In this document: in pieces, positions 8,697 through 17,489 of the stretch
Numbering within the stretch: position 1 is the stretch's first letter
Layout: the number at the start of each line of letters is the position of its first letter
Assembly: GCF_009617595.1 (NCBI RefSeq)
Contig: NZ_WIXK01000001.1
Location: 124,001 to 188,000 of the forward strand
Reading direction: 5' to 3'
From: Tritonibacter aquimaris
GTDB lineage: Bacteria; Pseudomonadota; Alphaproteobacteria; Rhodobacterales; Rhodobacteraceae
Length of the DNA stretch: 64,000 nt
The notes under the pieces: model-generated
Databases searched by the model: none
Told to the model about the DNA's origin: nothing
The model's input: only the letters and a program-made list of their open reading frames with translations
Position numbers and translations under genes: made by a program

Positions 8697-9376
8697 GAAG
8701 ACGCCTCGCATTGCGCTGCATAGTCCTGCAGCCTTTTGCCGGGCTCATCGACAAAGAGTTCCGGCAGCGCGCTGGCCTCTTCGATCAGATCCACCCGAAA
8801 CACCCGGAAATCCGTGCGCGCTTCGCACCAGGCCGTCAGCGTCCAGACCCGGCCCCAATATTCCATATGCAGCGGCCGGATGGTGCGTTTGGTCAGCACC
8901 TGATCGATACGGCGGTAGCTTAGGTGCAATTTCTGGCGCGCCTTAATGGCTGCGCGTAATGTGGCCATATGGGAAAAGCCGCGCGCCGCATCCGCAAAGG
9001 GATAAACCGCAAACTTCCACGCATCCGCTTCGGCAATGGTATGGGTGGGCAGCACCGCGTCGATCTTTTCCGCCAGCGACTGCGCCGCCGCCTTAAGCGC
9101 GGGATCTGCCGCCTCGGCCACAATCGCCATGCCGAGGTTCAGCGCCTCCAGCTCTTCGGTGGTCAGATTGACCGGGGGCAGGGTGATCTGTTCGCGCACC
9201 ATATAGCCGACGCCGCGCTCGCCTTCGACCGGGACGCCTGAGGCGATGAGCGTATCCATATCGCGGTAGATCGTGCGCACCGAGACCTCAAGGCGTGCAG
9301 CAATGTCCTGCGCCCGGTGTAGTTTTCCGTCGCGCAGGATCTGGATAATGTCAAACAGACGATCAGACCGGGCCAT
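8684..9376 (-). CDS. YafY-type HTH/WYL-domain transcriptional regulator
   Basis: A 230-residue regulator. Residues 1-55 form a DeoR/HTH_11-type winged helix (RLFDIIQILRDGKLHRAQDI, then VRTIYRDMDTLIASG), and residues 130-220 a WYL domain (LHLSYRRIDQ, TIRPLHMEYWGRVWTLTAWC). WYL proteins act as ligand- or nucleic-acid-responsive regulators; family members of this size often control neighbouring glyoxalase or monooxygenase genes. The adjacent gene 32 nt upstream encodes a small ABM-like protein, so it may be co-transcribed. The stop codon falls inside the 3'-flanking repeat on the opposite strand. Confidence 0.85.
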   Translation of the reverse strand: MARSDRLFDIIQILRDGKLHRAQDIAARLEVSVRTIYRDMDTLIASGVPVEGERGVGYMVREQITLPPVNLTTEELEALNLGMAIVAEAADPALKAAAQSLAEKIDAVLPTHTIAEADAWKFAVYPFADAARGFSHMATLRAAIKARQKLHLSYRRIDQVLTKRTIRPLHMEYWGRVWTLTAWCEARTDFRVFRVDLIEEASALPELFVDEPGKRLQDYAAQCEASSSPF

Positions 9377-9408
9377 GCCCTAGCTTTGATCCAACCGCGC
9401 GCATCAGG

Positions 9409-9732
9409 TCAACCCCATTGAAGTCTTTCGCGTGCAGCCATTTCCCACTGCACCGGCTCATGGTGCAATGTCAGACTGTCTGCTTTGATCACCGCCATCA
9501 CTTCAGGCAGAAAATCCTGCGCTTCAAAGGCTTTGCTGCCGGCCTGTGCTGTTTCCATGTCCCGCCACAGCACGATCTCGCGCCAGCGCCCATCCTCGCC
9601 CTTGCTAAGGAGGGCCATCAGGCAGCCGGGCTGCGTGTGCAAAAACGCCTCGGTCCGTTTCATCGCGGCCAGCATATCTGCGTCACTGATCCCAGTTGCG
9701 GCTTCAAAGCTGACAATCTCAACCACTTTCAT
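9409..9732 (-). CDS. Small ABM-like (dimeric alpha/beta barrel) protein
   Basis: A protein of about 107 residues with the pattern of antibiotic-biosynthesis-monooxygenase-like dimeric alpha/beta-barrel proteins: an N-terminal strand VVEIVSFEA, a helix with AMKRTEAFL, then PGCLMALLSKGEDGRW and REIVLWRDMETAQAGSKAF. The ATG at 9732 is preceded by GGAGAG at suitable spacing; a GTG one codon upstream is possible. The gene precedes and probably shares a transcript with the WYL regulator. Enzymatic function is not established; heme degradation or quinol oxidation are known roles for relatives. Confidence 0.6.
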   Translation of the reverse strand: MKVVEIVSFEAATGISDADMLAAMKRTEAFLHTQPGCLMALLSKGEDGRWREIVLWRDMETAQAGSKAFEAQDFLPEVMAVIKADSLTLHHEPVQWEMAARERLQWG

Positions 9733-9951
9733 CACATCTCTCCATCTTGGGTGATGGGGCGGGTGTAACGCAGACCAACTGACATAAACCTGTCAGTTGG
9801 TTTGCGCGCGTTTTAAAAAACATCTCTAAGCTGCGAAAACCACAGGATTTCTGTTTGCGCGCTCTGGTCGCGCCACAGGCGGTGCGCCTAAAGTTGGGAC
9901 AACGCATTCACCGGCAGCCATAGCGCCGGTTTCAGACTTAGGAGACATCTC

Positions 9952-10167
9952 ATGCTGAACAATATTGGCCTTCCCGGCATCCTGCTCATTGCTGTTGTGG
10001 TTTTGGTTCTTTTTGGCCGCGGCAAGATTTCATCGCTGATGGGCGAAGTGGGCAAAGGCATCACCGCCTTTAAGAAAGGCGTGAACGACAGCACTCAGGA
10101 GCTTGAGGAAGAAGCGGCAGCAGAAGCCAAAGACATCACCCCCGAGACCGAAAAAGATAAGGCATAA
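9952..10167 (+). CDS. tatA: Sec-independent protein translocase TatA
   Basis: A 71-residue component of the twin-arginine translocase, which exports folded proteins across the inner membrane. One N-terminal membrane helix ([18 protein letters not shown], residues 5-22) is followed by the TatA hinge with FGRGK and an amphipathic helix ([18 protein letters not shown]), then an acidic tail. AGGAG lies a few bases before the ATG. First gene of tatABC; tatB begins 6 nt after its stop. Confidence 0.95.
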   Translation: MLNNIGLPGILLIAVVVLVLFGRGKISSLMGEVGKGITAFKKGVNDSTQELEEEAAAEAKDITPETEKDKA

Positions 10168-10173
10168 GCCCGC

Positions 10174-10647
10174 ATGTTTGACCTCGGAATGACCGAAATG
10201 CTGGTCATTGGGGTGGTGGCCTTGATTGTGGTCGGCCCCAAGGATCTGCCGGTGCTGTTTCGCAATGTGGGCCGGTTTGTGGGCAAAGCGCGCGGCATGG
10301 CGCGTGAATTCAGCCGCGCCATGAATGACGCCGCCGATGAGACCGGTGTCAAAGACATGGCGAAGGGGTTGAAAACCGCCTCAAACCCCATGGGCGCGGT
10401 TTCAGACACCATGCGCGACGCGGCACAGGATCTGCGCGAAAGCTTTGATCCCACCAAATTTGGCAGCGCTGCAGATCCGGACCAGCCTGAAAACCGGCCC
10501 GAGTTTGACGCAGAGCGCGCCGCAACCGCCAAACGCATCGAGGCCGCCAGCGCCCGCGCCGCCGCCGAACGCAAGGCGCGCGAAGCCCAGGAGGCAATGG
10601 CTGCCGCCGAACAGGCCGAGGCCGCTCTGAAGAAAGACGATACATGA
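10174..10647 (+). CDS. tatB: Sec-independent protein translocase TatB
   Basis: A 157-residue TatB: residues 1-25 include the N-terminal membrane helix ([21 protein letters not shown]), with the VGPKDLP motif that distinguishes TatB from TatA, followed by an amphipathic helix and a long Ala/Glu-rich C-terminal tail (residues 105-157) that is predicted charged and helical. It works with TatC in the receptor complex that recognises twin-arginine signal peptides. Its last codons overlap the tatC start by 4 nt (ATGA), indicating translational coupling. Confidence 0.95.
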   Translation: MFDLGMTEMLVIGVVALIVVGPKDLPVLFRNVGRFVGKARGMAREFSRAMNDAADETGVKDMAKGLKTASNPMGAVSDTMRDAAQDLRESFDPTKFGSAADPDQPENRPEFDAERAATAKRIEAASARAAAERKAREAQEAMAAAEQAEAALKKDDT

Positions 10648-11543
10648 GCCACAGCGATGACATTGATGACAGCGCCGCGCCGCTGATCGAACATCTGGCA
10701 GAGCTGCGCACCCGGCTGATCCGCGCGGTGGGGGCCTTTATTGTGGGCATCGTTCTGGCCTTTGTGGTGGCAGAACCGATCCTGCAATTCCTGGTCGCCC
10801 CGATTGAACAGACCCTGCGTGAGCTTGGTGATCCATCCCCAACGCTGCAATATACCTCGCCGCAGGAATATCTGTTCACCTTGTTCCGGATTTCCATGGT
10901 GTTTGGCTTTGCCCTGGCGTTTCCGGTGATCGGCTACCAGCTCTGGCGGTTTGTGGCCCCCGGGCTTTACAAAAACGAAAGAGGCGCCTTTCTGCCCTTT
11001 ATGATTGCCTCGCCTTTCATGTTCATCCTGGGTGCAAGCTTTGCCCAATTTGTAGTGACACCGCTGGCGATGCAGTTCTTCCTGGGTTTTGCCGACGTCA
11101 GTTCAATCTTTGCCAATCTGCTGTCATCGGCCACCGGTGACATCCCCGATGATATTGCGGTGGTGCCTGCCAGCAGCGAAGGGATCAAAATCACCTTCTT
11201 TGGTAAAGTGAACGAAAGCCTTGATATCACGCTGAAATTCATCATGGCCTTTGGGCTTTGTTTTCAGCTGCCGGTGCTTTTGACACTGATGGGCAAGGTG
11301 GGTCTGGTTAGCGCCGAAGGGCTTGGCAGCGTGCGCAAATACGCGGTGGTGGCCATTTTGGTGCTGGCAGCACTGGTAACTCCGCCGGATGTTGTGACCC
11401 AGCTGATCCTGTTCACTGTGGTTTACGGGCTTTATGAAATCTCGATCTTCCTTGTGGGCCGGGTTGAGAAGAAACGCGAAGCCAAACTGCGCGCCGAAGG
11501 CTATTACGACGACGAAGATCTGGATGAAGATCTGAATGAATAA
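10644..11543 (+). CDS. tatC: Sec-independent protein translocase TatC
   Basis: A 299-residue polytopic protein with the TatC signature: the N-terminal [17 protein letters not shown] block, then six predicted membrane segments, including [18 protein letters not shown] near the start and a late pair around [21 protein letters not shown]. It is somewhat longer than the usual 240-270 residues, with an extra stretch at about 155-180 and an acidic, charged tail ([11 protein letters not shown]). TatC recognises the twin-arginine motif. A strong terminator follows 14 nt after the stop. Confidence 0.95.
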   Translation: MSHSDDIDDSAAPLIEHLAELRTRLIRAVGAFIVGIVLAFVVAEPILQFLVAPIEQTLRELGDPSPTLQYTSPQEYLFTLFRISMVFGFALAFPVIGYQLWRFVAPGLYKNERGAFLPFMIASPFMFILGASFAQFVVTPLAMQFFLGFADVSSIFANLLSSATGDIPDDIAVVPASSEGIKITFFGKVNESLDITLKFIMAFGLCFQLPVLLTLMGKVGLVSAEGLGSVRKYAVVAILVLAALVTPPDVVTQLILFTVVYGLYEISIFLVGRVEKKREAKLRAEGYYDDEDLDEDLNE

Positions 11544-11557
11544 GCTCTTCTGAGACT

Positions 11558-11590
11558 AAAAACGCCCCGTCCAAAGCGGGGCGTTTTTTT
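11558..11590 (+). terminator. Terminator of tatABC (bidirectional)
   Basis: An AACGCCCCG/CGGGGCGTT stem flanked by A-rich and T-rich runs (seven T on the plus strand). It can end tatABC on the plus strand and the small gene at 11605-11802 on the minus strand. Confidence 0.9.
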
Positions 11591-11604
11591 GCAATGGCCT
11601 AGGG

Positions 11605-11802
11605 TCAGTTGGCCCGCAGCGCCACCAATACCAGCCCCAGCTCATCCTCCAGCTTCTTGAGCTTGGCGATCTTTTCATCTTCCAAATCGGCAGATGTCAC
11701 ATCCACCTCTGCCAGTGCCACCACCGGGCTGCCAAGTTCCTGTTCCAATGATTTGATCGCGTTCAGCGTCTCACCTTCAAGTGATGCAATTGGATAAAGC
11801 AT
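11605..11802 (-). CDS. Small conserved hypothetical protein
   Basis: A 65-residue soluble acidic protein (IASLEGETLNAIKSLEQELG near the start, a DLEDEKIAKLKKLEDELG helix near the end) with no domain I can name. AAGGA precedes the ATG at good spacing, and the gene is framed by the shared terminator on its 3' side, which supports a real gene. Similar small Glu/Leu-rich proteins occur in Roseobacter-group genomes. The two Leu/Glu-rich halves could pair as helices. Confidence 0.6.
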   Translation of the reverse strand: MLYPIASLEGETLNAIKSLEQELGSPVVALAEVDVTSADLEDEKIAKLKKLEDELGLVLVALRAN

Positions 11803-11978
11803 GGGCGTGTCCTTTGTGTCCGTTGTCCTGTCTCGTCTTCAGGGCAAAACCGCCCTCGCAGATAAGCTAGGGCACAGGCAGGCGCTGGCAAACAGCCCTG
11901 CAACTATCGCCACAGCCAACAATGCTTGTCGTGCCCGCCGGAACATGGTTTTAAATCGGGCAACGAAAGGACGCCCCT

Positions 11979-12821
11979 ATGGATGACACCACATTGACCC
12001 GTATCGCGGACGCGCTGGAGCGGATGGCCCCTGCGCCGCTGGCTGCCCCTGATTTCGCCGCCGCCGAAGCCTTTGTCTGGCATGTAGAGCCCGATCAGCT
12101 GCAGCCGGTCCCACAGGTCGCGCGTGTGGATCTCGATCTCTTGGTGGGCATTGAACGGTCGCGTGATACGCTGCTCGACAATACCCGCCAGTTTGCGCAG
12201 GGCTTTGCCGCCAATAATGCGCTCTTGTGGGGCGCGCGTGGCATGGGGAAATCAAGCCTGGTCAAATCGGTGCACGGCGCGCTGATCCAAGACCACGCTG
12301 ACCTGAAACTGGTTGAACTCCAGCGCGAAGACCTGCCATCGGTGGCGCGGCTGCTCAATCACCTGCGCGGCGCACCCTACCGGTTTATCCTGTTTTGCGA
12401 TGACCTGTCGTTCAGCCACGATGACCAGCACTACAAAAGCCTCAAGGCGGTGTTGGATGGCGGGATCGAAGGTCGCCCGGAAAACGTACTGTTTTACGCA
12501 ACCTCCAACCGCCGCCACCTGATGCCACGCGATATGATCGAAAACGAACGCTCCAGCGCGATCAACCCGTCTGAAGCGGTAGAAGAGAAAGTATCGCTCT
12601 CTGATCGCTTTGGTCTCTGGCTGGGCTTCCACCCCTGCGACCAAGACGAATACCTTGCGATGATCCAGGGCTACTGCAACGCCCATGACCTCAGCATTGC
12701 CCCGGATGTTTTACGCGCCGAGGCAATCGAATGGCAGGCCACTCGCGGCGGGCGTTCAGGCCGTGTTGCCTGGCAATTCTTCTGCGACCTCGCAGGCCGC
12801 CACGGGGTTACAGCGGGTTAG
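11979..12821 (+). CDS. DUF815-family AAA ATPase
   Basis: A 280-residue P-loop ATPase of the COG2607/DUF815 family. Residues 80-100 contain Walker A GARGMGKS, and FILFCDDLSF around 144-153 supplies Walker B. YATSNRRHLMPRD and SDRFGLWLGFHPC are family-typical sensor and arginine-finger regions. The N-terminal 70 residues are helical and acidic. Its cellular role is not established. It stands alone on the plus strand with no close partner. Confidence 0.85.
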   Translation: MDDTTLTRIADALERMAPAPLAAPDFAAAEAFVWHVEPDQLQPVPQVARVDLDLLVGIERSRDTLLDNTRQFAQGFAANNALLWGARGMGKSSLVKSVHGALIQDHADLKLVELQREDLPSVARLLNHLRGAPYRFILFCDDLSFSHDDQHYKSLKAVLDGGIEGRPENVLFYATSNRRHLMPRDMIENERSSAINPSEAVEEKVSLSDRFGLWLGFHPCDQDEYLAMIQGYCNAHDLSIAPDVLRAEAIEWQATRGGRSGRVAWQFFCDLAGRHGVTAG

Positions 12822-13034
12822 GTGTAGGGGTGGCAGAGTGTCATCCCACAGCGCAGGCCAAATCGTCAGGGTTTGGAAAAGTTTAGCCAAATGAGCGCGT
12901 TAACAGAATGCTCGTCCCCCTATGTGACGCTACCTGACAGCGGTCTGCGTCAATATGGCGAATTTCGCATGTAACATTATTGGAGTAGCGCTGCGCAGTA
13001 TAAATAACGTCACAAAACAGCGTGGTATCGTACA

Positions 13035-13190
13035 ATGGATGTGGGTTGGGTCGATTTTTTCCCTTTGGTTTTTTTTCCCTTCAAATTGATCGTGCTGGGC
13101 ATCGGAATGTATTTCGCCATCAAATGGCACCATGACGAAGCCAAGAGAGACAAAGAAAAAGCAGCAAAAAACAGCTCTTCGGCTGCATAA
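13035..13190 (+). CDS. Small single-span membrane protein (51 aa)
   Basis: A short frame not often called automatically: starting at ATG 13035 it encodes 51 residues, MDVGWVDFFPLVFFPFKL followed by IVLGIGMYFAIKWHHD and a charged tail (KRDKEKAAKNSSSAA). One hydrophobic segment (residues 8-30) then a basic cytoplasmic-type tail suggests a single-pass inner membrane protein. I recall small proteins with an FPxKLxVxGxGMxFAIKWHxD core in Rhodobacteraceae. No strong Shine-Dalgarno sequence is seen. It lies in a gene-free stretch (12822-13294) that otherwise shows only AT-rich promoter-like sequence. Confidence 0.6.
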   Translation: MDVGWVDFFPLVFFPFKLIVLGIGMYFAIKWHHDEAKRDKEKAAKNSSSAA

Positions 13191-13294
13191 TCGGTTGGGG
13201 GTGATCCCGGATCTGCCACTGGCTTTTCTTGAGAGAGCCACCCCAAACACATCAGGGGGCCGCCCTCTCAGGCGTGCCCCCTAACATCATAAAA

Positions 13295-13870
13295 TCACTG
13301 CGCTTTCATTTCCGTGGAAATATCAAAGCTGAGCGTGCCCACCGGCGCGGCAAAACCAAAGGGCGCAGTGTCGATTTTGGTGCTGGCGCGAAAGCCCAGC
13401 CAATCCCCTTTGTATGAGTCAAAAAACTGCGCCACCGGATGGGGGCCATTGTGGATCAGCTCCACTTTTAATGTTGCAGGCACGGTAATGCCCCGCAGCG
13501 TCACTTCACCGGCCACATCTGCGGTGGTGTCGCTGGTCTGGGTCACCCCGGTTGAAACAAAGCGAATGCTGGGATGGTCGGCAACTGAGAGAAAATTACT
13601 GCTTTTGAGATCGTCATCCAGCACCCCAACCCCCGAAGACACCGAGCCTGCATCAATCGTGACCTCAAGCGTGGCCCCATCTGGCGCGTCCAGATCGATG
13701 CTCAGCGCGCCGTCGACCCGGTCGAACTCACCATGTTGAAAGCTGACGCCTGCGTGGTCCCAGCCAAAACGCACTTCGGTATGGCCGGGGTCAGTCTTGT
13801 AGATACGGCTCTCGGCAAAGGCAGGCAGGGCGAGAGCGGAAAAAATTGCAGCGGTGATGAGGGTGCGCAT
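13295..13870 (-). CDS. YceI family periplasmic protein
   Basis: A 191-residue YceI-like lipocalin-fold protein with a classic signal peptide (MRTLITAAIFSALALPAFA) and then YKTDPGHTEVRFGWDHAGVS, the typical start of the YceI domain that binds polyisoprenoids. Residues 60-185 continue the beta-barrel pattern (DDDLKSSNFLSVADHPSIRF, GEVTLRGITVPATLKVEL). The ATG at 13870 has GGAGAA upstream. It is divergent from a MarR-type regulator, with 79 nt between starts, so the regulator may control it. Confidence 0.88.
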   Translation of the reverse strand: MRTLITAAIFSALALPAFAESRIYKTDPGHTEVRFGWDHAGVSFQHGEFDRVDGALSIDLDAPDGATLEVTIDAGSVSSGVGVLDDDLKSSNFLSVADHPSIRFVSTGVTQTSDTTADVAGEVTLRGITVPATLKVELIHNGPHPVAQFFDSYKGDWLGFRASTKIDTAPFGFAAPVGTLSFDISTEMKAQ

Positions 13871-13949
13871 GGTGTTCTCCAATGGATCGCAATAAGGTAG
13901 TTGATGTCGTCATGTAAATGGAGACCACGCCAAAACGCTAGGAGCGAAT

Positions 13950-14417
13950 ATGAACACTCACACAGACGTGACAGCCCCAGAGCCCGCACCAGATCGCGAT
14001 CACGTGGCGATCTGGGTTGCGCTCAACCAGGCGCGGCTGTCTTTGCTTAGGGATGTGAACAAGCTGCTGCGGGATCAAGATCTGCCGCCGCTCACCTGGT
14101 ATGATGTGCTGTGGTCGATCGAACAGCAAGGCGGCGCGGCGCGCCCGGCCGAAATCGTCAAGGATCTGCTGTTTGAACCCTCGGCGCTGTCGCATATGGC
14201 CAAACGGATGGCCGCGGCCGGATTGCTGACAATCGACACCGCCACGGATGACAAACGTGGCCGGGTGCTGCGCCTCACGTCTGCGGGGATTGAGGCGCGC
14301 CGCGACATCTGGAAAATCTACGGCAAAGCCCTTGAGCAAAGGTTGAACCCGCTGGCGCAGCTCAGCGATCCTGCCGCCGTGGCCCAGGCCCTGCGCAAGG
14401 TCAGCACTCCCGACTGA
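13950..14417 (+). CDS. MarR family transcriptional regulator
   Basis: A 155-residue winged-helix regulator. The domain runs from about residue 25 to 130: LNQARLSLLRDVNKLL, LTWYDVLWSIEQQGG, the recognition region LFEPSALSHMAKRMAAAGLL and the wing DTATDDKRGRVLRLT. MarR dimers usually repress divergent genes and respond to small aromatic or oxidative signals. It is divergent from the YceI gene, so the 79-nt gap is the probable operator region. Confidence 0.88.
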   Translation: MNTHTDVTAPEPAPDRDHVAIWVALNQARLSLLRDVNKLLRDQDLPPLTWYDVLWSIEQQGGAARPAEIVKDLLFEPSALSHMAKRMAAAGLLTIDTATDDKRGRVLRLTSAGIEARRDIWKIYGKALEQRLNPLAQLSDPAAVAQALRKVSTPD

Positions 14418-14442
14418 TCCGCCTGCACCCAAATGCAAAAGA

Positions 14443-14461
14443 CCCGGCAGATGCTGCCGGG
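14443..14461. terminator. Hairpin between convergent MarR and VPLPA-CTERM genes
   Basis: CCCGGCAG at 14443-14450 pairs with CTGCCGGG at 14454-14461 around a 3-nt loop. On the minus strand it is followed by GTCTTTTG, so it is best read as the terminator of the VPLPA-CTERM gene ending at 14492; the plus-strand T run is poor. Confidence 0.7.
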
Positions 14462-14491
14462 CCTTGTGACTGGTTAACCTACACTTAGATA

Positions 14492-15226
14492 TCAGCGGCG
14501 ACGGCGGATAAGGCCAAATGCGCCAAGACCCGCCAGAAGCAGCGGCAGACCCGCAGGCAGCGGGACCGGAGCGGGGGCGGTGTTGTTAACTGCCAGCTTC
14601 AGCTCGTTGAACTTGAACCCTTCGTTAGAGCTGCCTTCCAGATCGGTAAAGGTGTTGCCGTGAACCAGGGTAAAGCCATCAAAAGCCGTGTCAGACAGAA
14701 TGCCGATGAACGACACAAAAGGACGGCTGATGGATTGGATCTCTGCGGTTGCGGTTGCAGAATCTGTCAGCCCCAGAATGTCGCTGAACAGCCAGTTTTC
14801 ACCGCCAAAGGAGACACCGATCTCGGTCACATCAAATGTGGAGGAGCCGTTGTTGTCTTCGATGTCGGTCAGGCCAAAGCCAAAGATGCTGCCGGTGTTA
14901 AAGCGAATGTCGGCACCATCGCTGCTCACCTTGTCGCTGCTGTCGACCTCACCGGTGAAAAAGCCATCGCCACTCTCACCGATCGGAGTGTTGTCACCAT
15001 TGCCAAGCACATCAACAGTTGTATCTGCGCTGATTACATTGCCGGTCGAGTTACCCGCAAAGCTGCTCGCGGCACCGTCAAAGCTTTCAACAGCAAGCGC
15101 GCCTGCTGCAGCATTAAAGGCCGCGCTGTCGGTGAAGAGGGTAAAGGTTGCAGAAAAAGCCGGTGCAGCCATCGTCGTCGCCAAAGTAGCAGCTGCAACA
15201 ACCGGTGCAAATTTTGAAAAAATCAT
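14492..15226 (-). CDS. VPLPA-CTERM sorting domain secreted protein 1
   Basis: A 244-residue secreted protein: signal peptide over residues 1-25 (KFAPVVAAATLATTMAAPAFS), a beta-rich low-charge body, and a C-terminal VPLPAGLPLLLAGLGAFG segment ending in RRRR. The VPLPA motif, hydrophobic helix and Arg cluster form the VPLPA-CTERM tag (TIGR03370 type) recognised by an exosortase elsewhere in the genome. The body starts FTLFTDSAAFNAAAGALAVESF and resembles the protein at 43839-44498 (FTDRASFEAFAGG...EDFNG). It probably ends up at the surface or in the extracellular matrix; ligand unknown. Confidence 0.85.
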   Translation of the reverse strand: MIFSKFAPVVAAATLATTMAAPAFSATFTLFTDSAAFNAAAGALAVESFDGAASSFAGNSTGNVISADTTVDVLGNGDNTPIGESGDGFFTGEVDSSDKVSSDGADIRFNTGSIFGFGLTDIEDNNGSSTFDVTEIGVSFGGENWLFSDILGLTDSATATAEIQSISRPFVSFIGILSDTAFDGFTLVHGNTFTDLEGSSNEGFKFNELKLAVNNTAPAPVPLPAGLPLLLAGLGAFGLIRRRR

Positions 15227-15480
15227 TTTGTACCTATAAGTTGATCTCGTGTTACGAGGCCACCGCTACCAGCTTCATTCTCAACGGTAAGGGGAAAACA
15301 GATGCGATCTTCCCAAAGTGTTAAGGGGATGTAAAAAAGCGACTATCGGTTGTTAGGTGATAGGTTGCCAATTGGCTCAGCACGCGGGCGCGTACCTGCC
15401 GCAGGGATGCACAGCATCCATAGGGCACCCCAAAGGGATCCCCCCCGCACAAGACATGCGCCTTTGCAGCTGCAATCAGA

Positions 15481-16752
15481 TCAGTTCAGATAAGGCAGCG
15501 GATCAACACTATCAAAACCGTTGCGCACTTCGAAATGCACATAGGGGTTTGCCTCAGAGCGCAGCGTCGCAATCGATTGGCCCCGGCGCACCTTGTCGCC
15601 TTTGTTGACCTCGATCTGATCCACATTGGCATAGACCGACAGCACTTTGGGATCGTGGCGGATCACAATGATCGGGATGCCATTGGAATCCTTGGTGATC
15701 GCCGCCACGGTTCCGCCATCGGCGGCGCGCACGGTGGAACCGGCAGGACCTGCAATATCAATGCCGTCGTTTTTGCCTTTGGAATAGGTGCGAATGATCT
15801 TGCCCTGCACCGGATAAACCATTGCAGCCGAAGATTTCTGCGTTGGTTTTGGCACATCTACCTTGGGTTTTTCCACCTTGGGTGCGCTGGCCGCGGCGGG
15901 CTCATCTTGCAGCACCAAAGGTTTGGTGGAACTCGGCGGTGTTGGGGTGTCACTGCCCGTGCCGGGCGCGGCCACCACCGCTGTTTCCGGGCGTTTGCGG
16001 GGGGCCGGGCGGTTTTTCAGCGGGATCAGCAGATGCTGACCTTCGCGGATCGAGAAATCGCTGCCAAGCCCGTTCCATTCCGCCAGCGATTTCACCGGCA
16101 CCTGATAGAGGCGCGAAATGGTAAATGCCGTCTCGCCGCGCTCGACCTTATGGCGCACCGGCTCAGGCCCATCCTGCACCGCCAGCGGTCTGGAAGGCTG
16201 GCGCGGGGTCGGCTGGATCACGGTTGGGGTGACAGAACCCGGATTGTTCGATGTCAGCGGCGCGGTCTCGATCGCCTGGCCTGCAAGGGCGGCAATATCG
16301 ACGCCACCGGGGGCAACCACATCAGATTGTGGCACAACATCAGGCGCACGGCGGGGCAGGGCGATCACTTCGCCTTGGCGCAAGCCATCTTCGGGCTGCA
16401 TGCCGTTAAAGGCCGCAAGCTCAGACACCGGCAGGCCAATGCGGCCAGCAACCGTTGACAATGTGTCGCCGCGCTGCGCAATCGCCACCTGATATGAGGG
16501 GTAGGTGATCAGCCCGCGTTCATCGCTGGCCGGGCGGTTGCCGGTTGCAACCTGGGCGGCCTCGGCAGTGCTGAAACCACCAACGCGGCCGCGCAGATCA
16601 TAATCAAGCGGGCTGCCATCACAGGCCGCCAACAGCGCCACCAAACTCAGGGCTGAAAGGCTGCGCACCGAAACTGTGCGCACAGAGGCGGAGCGTGCTG
16701 CGGAACCAAAGCACAAAGCTACGCTGCGGCGTGGGCTGTTCACTGTCATCAT
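15481..16752 (-). CDS. NlpD-like lipoprotein: LysM, LysM, M23 peptidase
   Basis: A 423-residue envelope protein. An arginine-rich leader leads to LSLVALLAAC, a lipobox that would lipidate the cysteine. Two LysM domains follow (QVAIAQRGDTLSTVAGRIGL and VRHKVERGETAFTISRLYQV), then a Pro-rich linker and a C-terminal M23 (LytM) domain from about residue 305 (GKIIRTYSKGKNDGIDIAG, VHFEVRNG). In EnvC/NlpD proteins this domain is often degenerate and activates amidases at division. The ATG at 16752 has GAGGAG five bases upstream. Pcm and surE precede it in the usual alphaproteobacterial order surE-pcm-nlpD. Confidence 0.88.
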   Translation of the reverse strand: MMTVNSPRRSVALCFGSAARSASVRTVSVRSLSALSLVALLAACDGSPLDYDLRGRVGGFSTAEAAQVATGNRPASDERGLITYPSYQVAIAQRGDTLSTVAGRIGLPVSELAAFNGMQPEDGLRQGEVIALPRRAPDVVPQSDVVAPGGVDIAALAGQAIETAPLTSNNPGSVTPTVIQPTPRQPSRPLAVQDGPEPVRHKVERGETAFTISRLYQVPVKSLAEWNGLGSDFSIREGQHLLIPLKNRPAPRKRPETAVVAAPGTGSDTPTPPSSTKPLVLQDEPAAASAPKVEKPKVDVPKPTQKSSAAMVYPVQGKIIRTYSKGKNDGIDIAGPAGSTVRAADGGTVAAITKDSNGIPIIVIRHDPKVLSVYANVDQIEVNKGDKVRRGQSIATLRSEANPYVHFEVRNGFDSVDPLPYLN

Positions 16753-16844
16753 CGCTCTCCTCAAAAGGCGTCCTTTTCACCGAAGGAATTCGCCAGAAAA
16801 CCCGATTGCCCAAAAGACGGGCAACACATTTACCTTTGTGTTCT

Positions 16845-17489
16845 TTAGGTGTCTTTGCCCAATCCCTCAAGCAAAGGTACAAAACGAACCTCGCGCAGCT
16901 CGTCATATTCCAGCCCATCGGCGGTTTTATGCACACGAATGAGCGATTGCACATGATCTGACTGGCCAACAGGCACAACCATTATGCCACCAACCTTGAG
17001 CTGCGCCAGCAGTGGTCCCGGTGGATCTTCGGCCGCAGCGGTCACAATAATGCGATCAAACGGGGCCTGCTCGGGCAATCCAAACGATCCATCCCCCACA
17101 AGCGAGGTGAGATTTGCAATCGACTGCGCCTCAAACACGTCGCGCGCTTCGCGCACCAGACGCGCGTGGCGGTCAATGGTGTAGACCCGGCGCGCCAGCC
17201 GCGCCAGGATCGCCGCCTGATAGCCAGAACCCGTGCCCACCTCAAGCACGGTGTCACGCGCGCTCACCTGCAGGGCCTGTGTCATCAACCCCACGACCGA
17301 GGGCTGCGAAATGGTCTGGCCGCAGGAAATCGGCAGCGGCATGTCTTCATAGGCGCGGTCCGCAAACAGACCGCGCACAAATTGCCCCCGATCCACAGCT
17401 TCCATTGCGCCCAGCACCTGCTGGTCGGTCACGCCTTTGGAGCGCAGCGCAAAGAGAAACTGCATCTGGATTTCGGGCGTCAGGCTCAT
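16845..17489 (-). CDS. pcm: Protein-L-isoaspartate O-methyltransferase
   Basis: A 214-residue SAM-dependent methyltransferase that starts repair of isoaspartyl residues in aged proteins. The family features are clear: VDRGQFV, the [17 protein letters not shown] block, the SAM motif [13 protein letters not shown] (about 81-93), and a C-terminal [10 protein letters not shown]. Its ATG overlaps the stop of surE by 4 nt (ATGA). Length matches the family. Confidence 0.95.
   Translation of the reverse strand: MSLTPEIQMQFLFALRSKGVTDQQVLGAMEAVDRGQFVRGLFADRAYEDMPLPISCGQTISQPSVVGLMTQALQVSARDTVLEVGTGSGYQAAILARLARRVYTIDRHARLVREARDVFEAQSIANLTSLVGDGSFGLPEQAPFDRIIVTAAAEDPPGPLLAQLKVGGIMVVPVGQSDHVQSLIRVHKTADGLEYDELREVRFVPLLEGLGKDT

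Noticed and set aside
13260-13285. Terminator of the YceI gene (GGGGGC/GCCCCC)
   Set aside because: The stem exists but the loop is long and there is no T-run on the minus strand.
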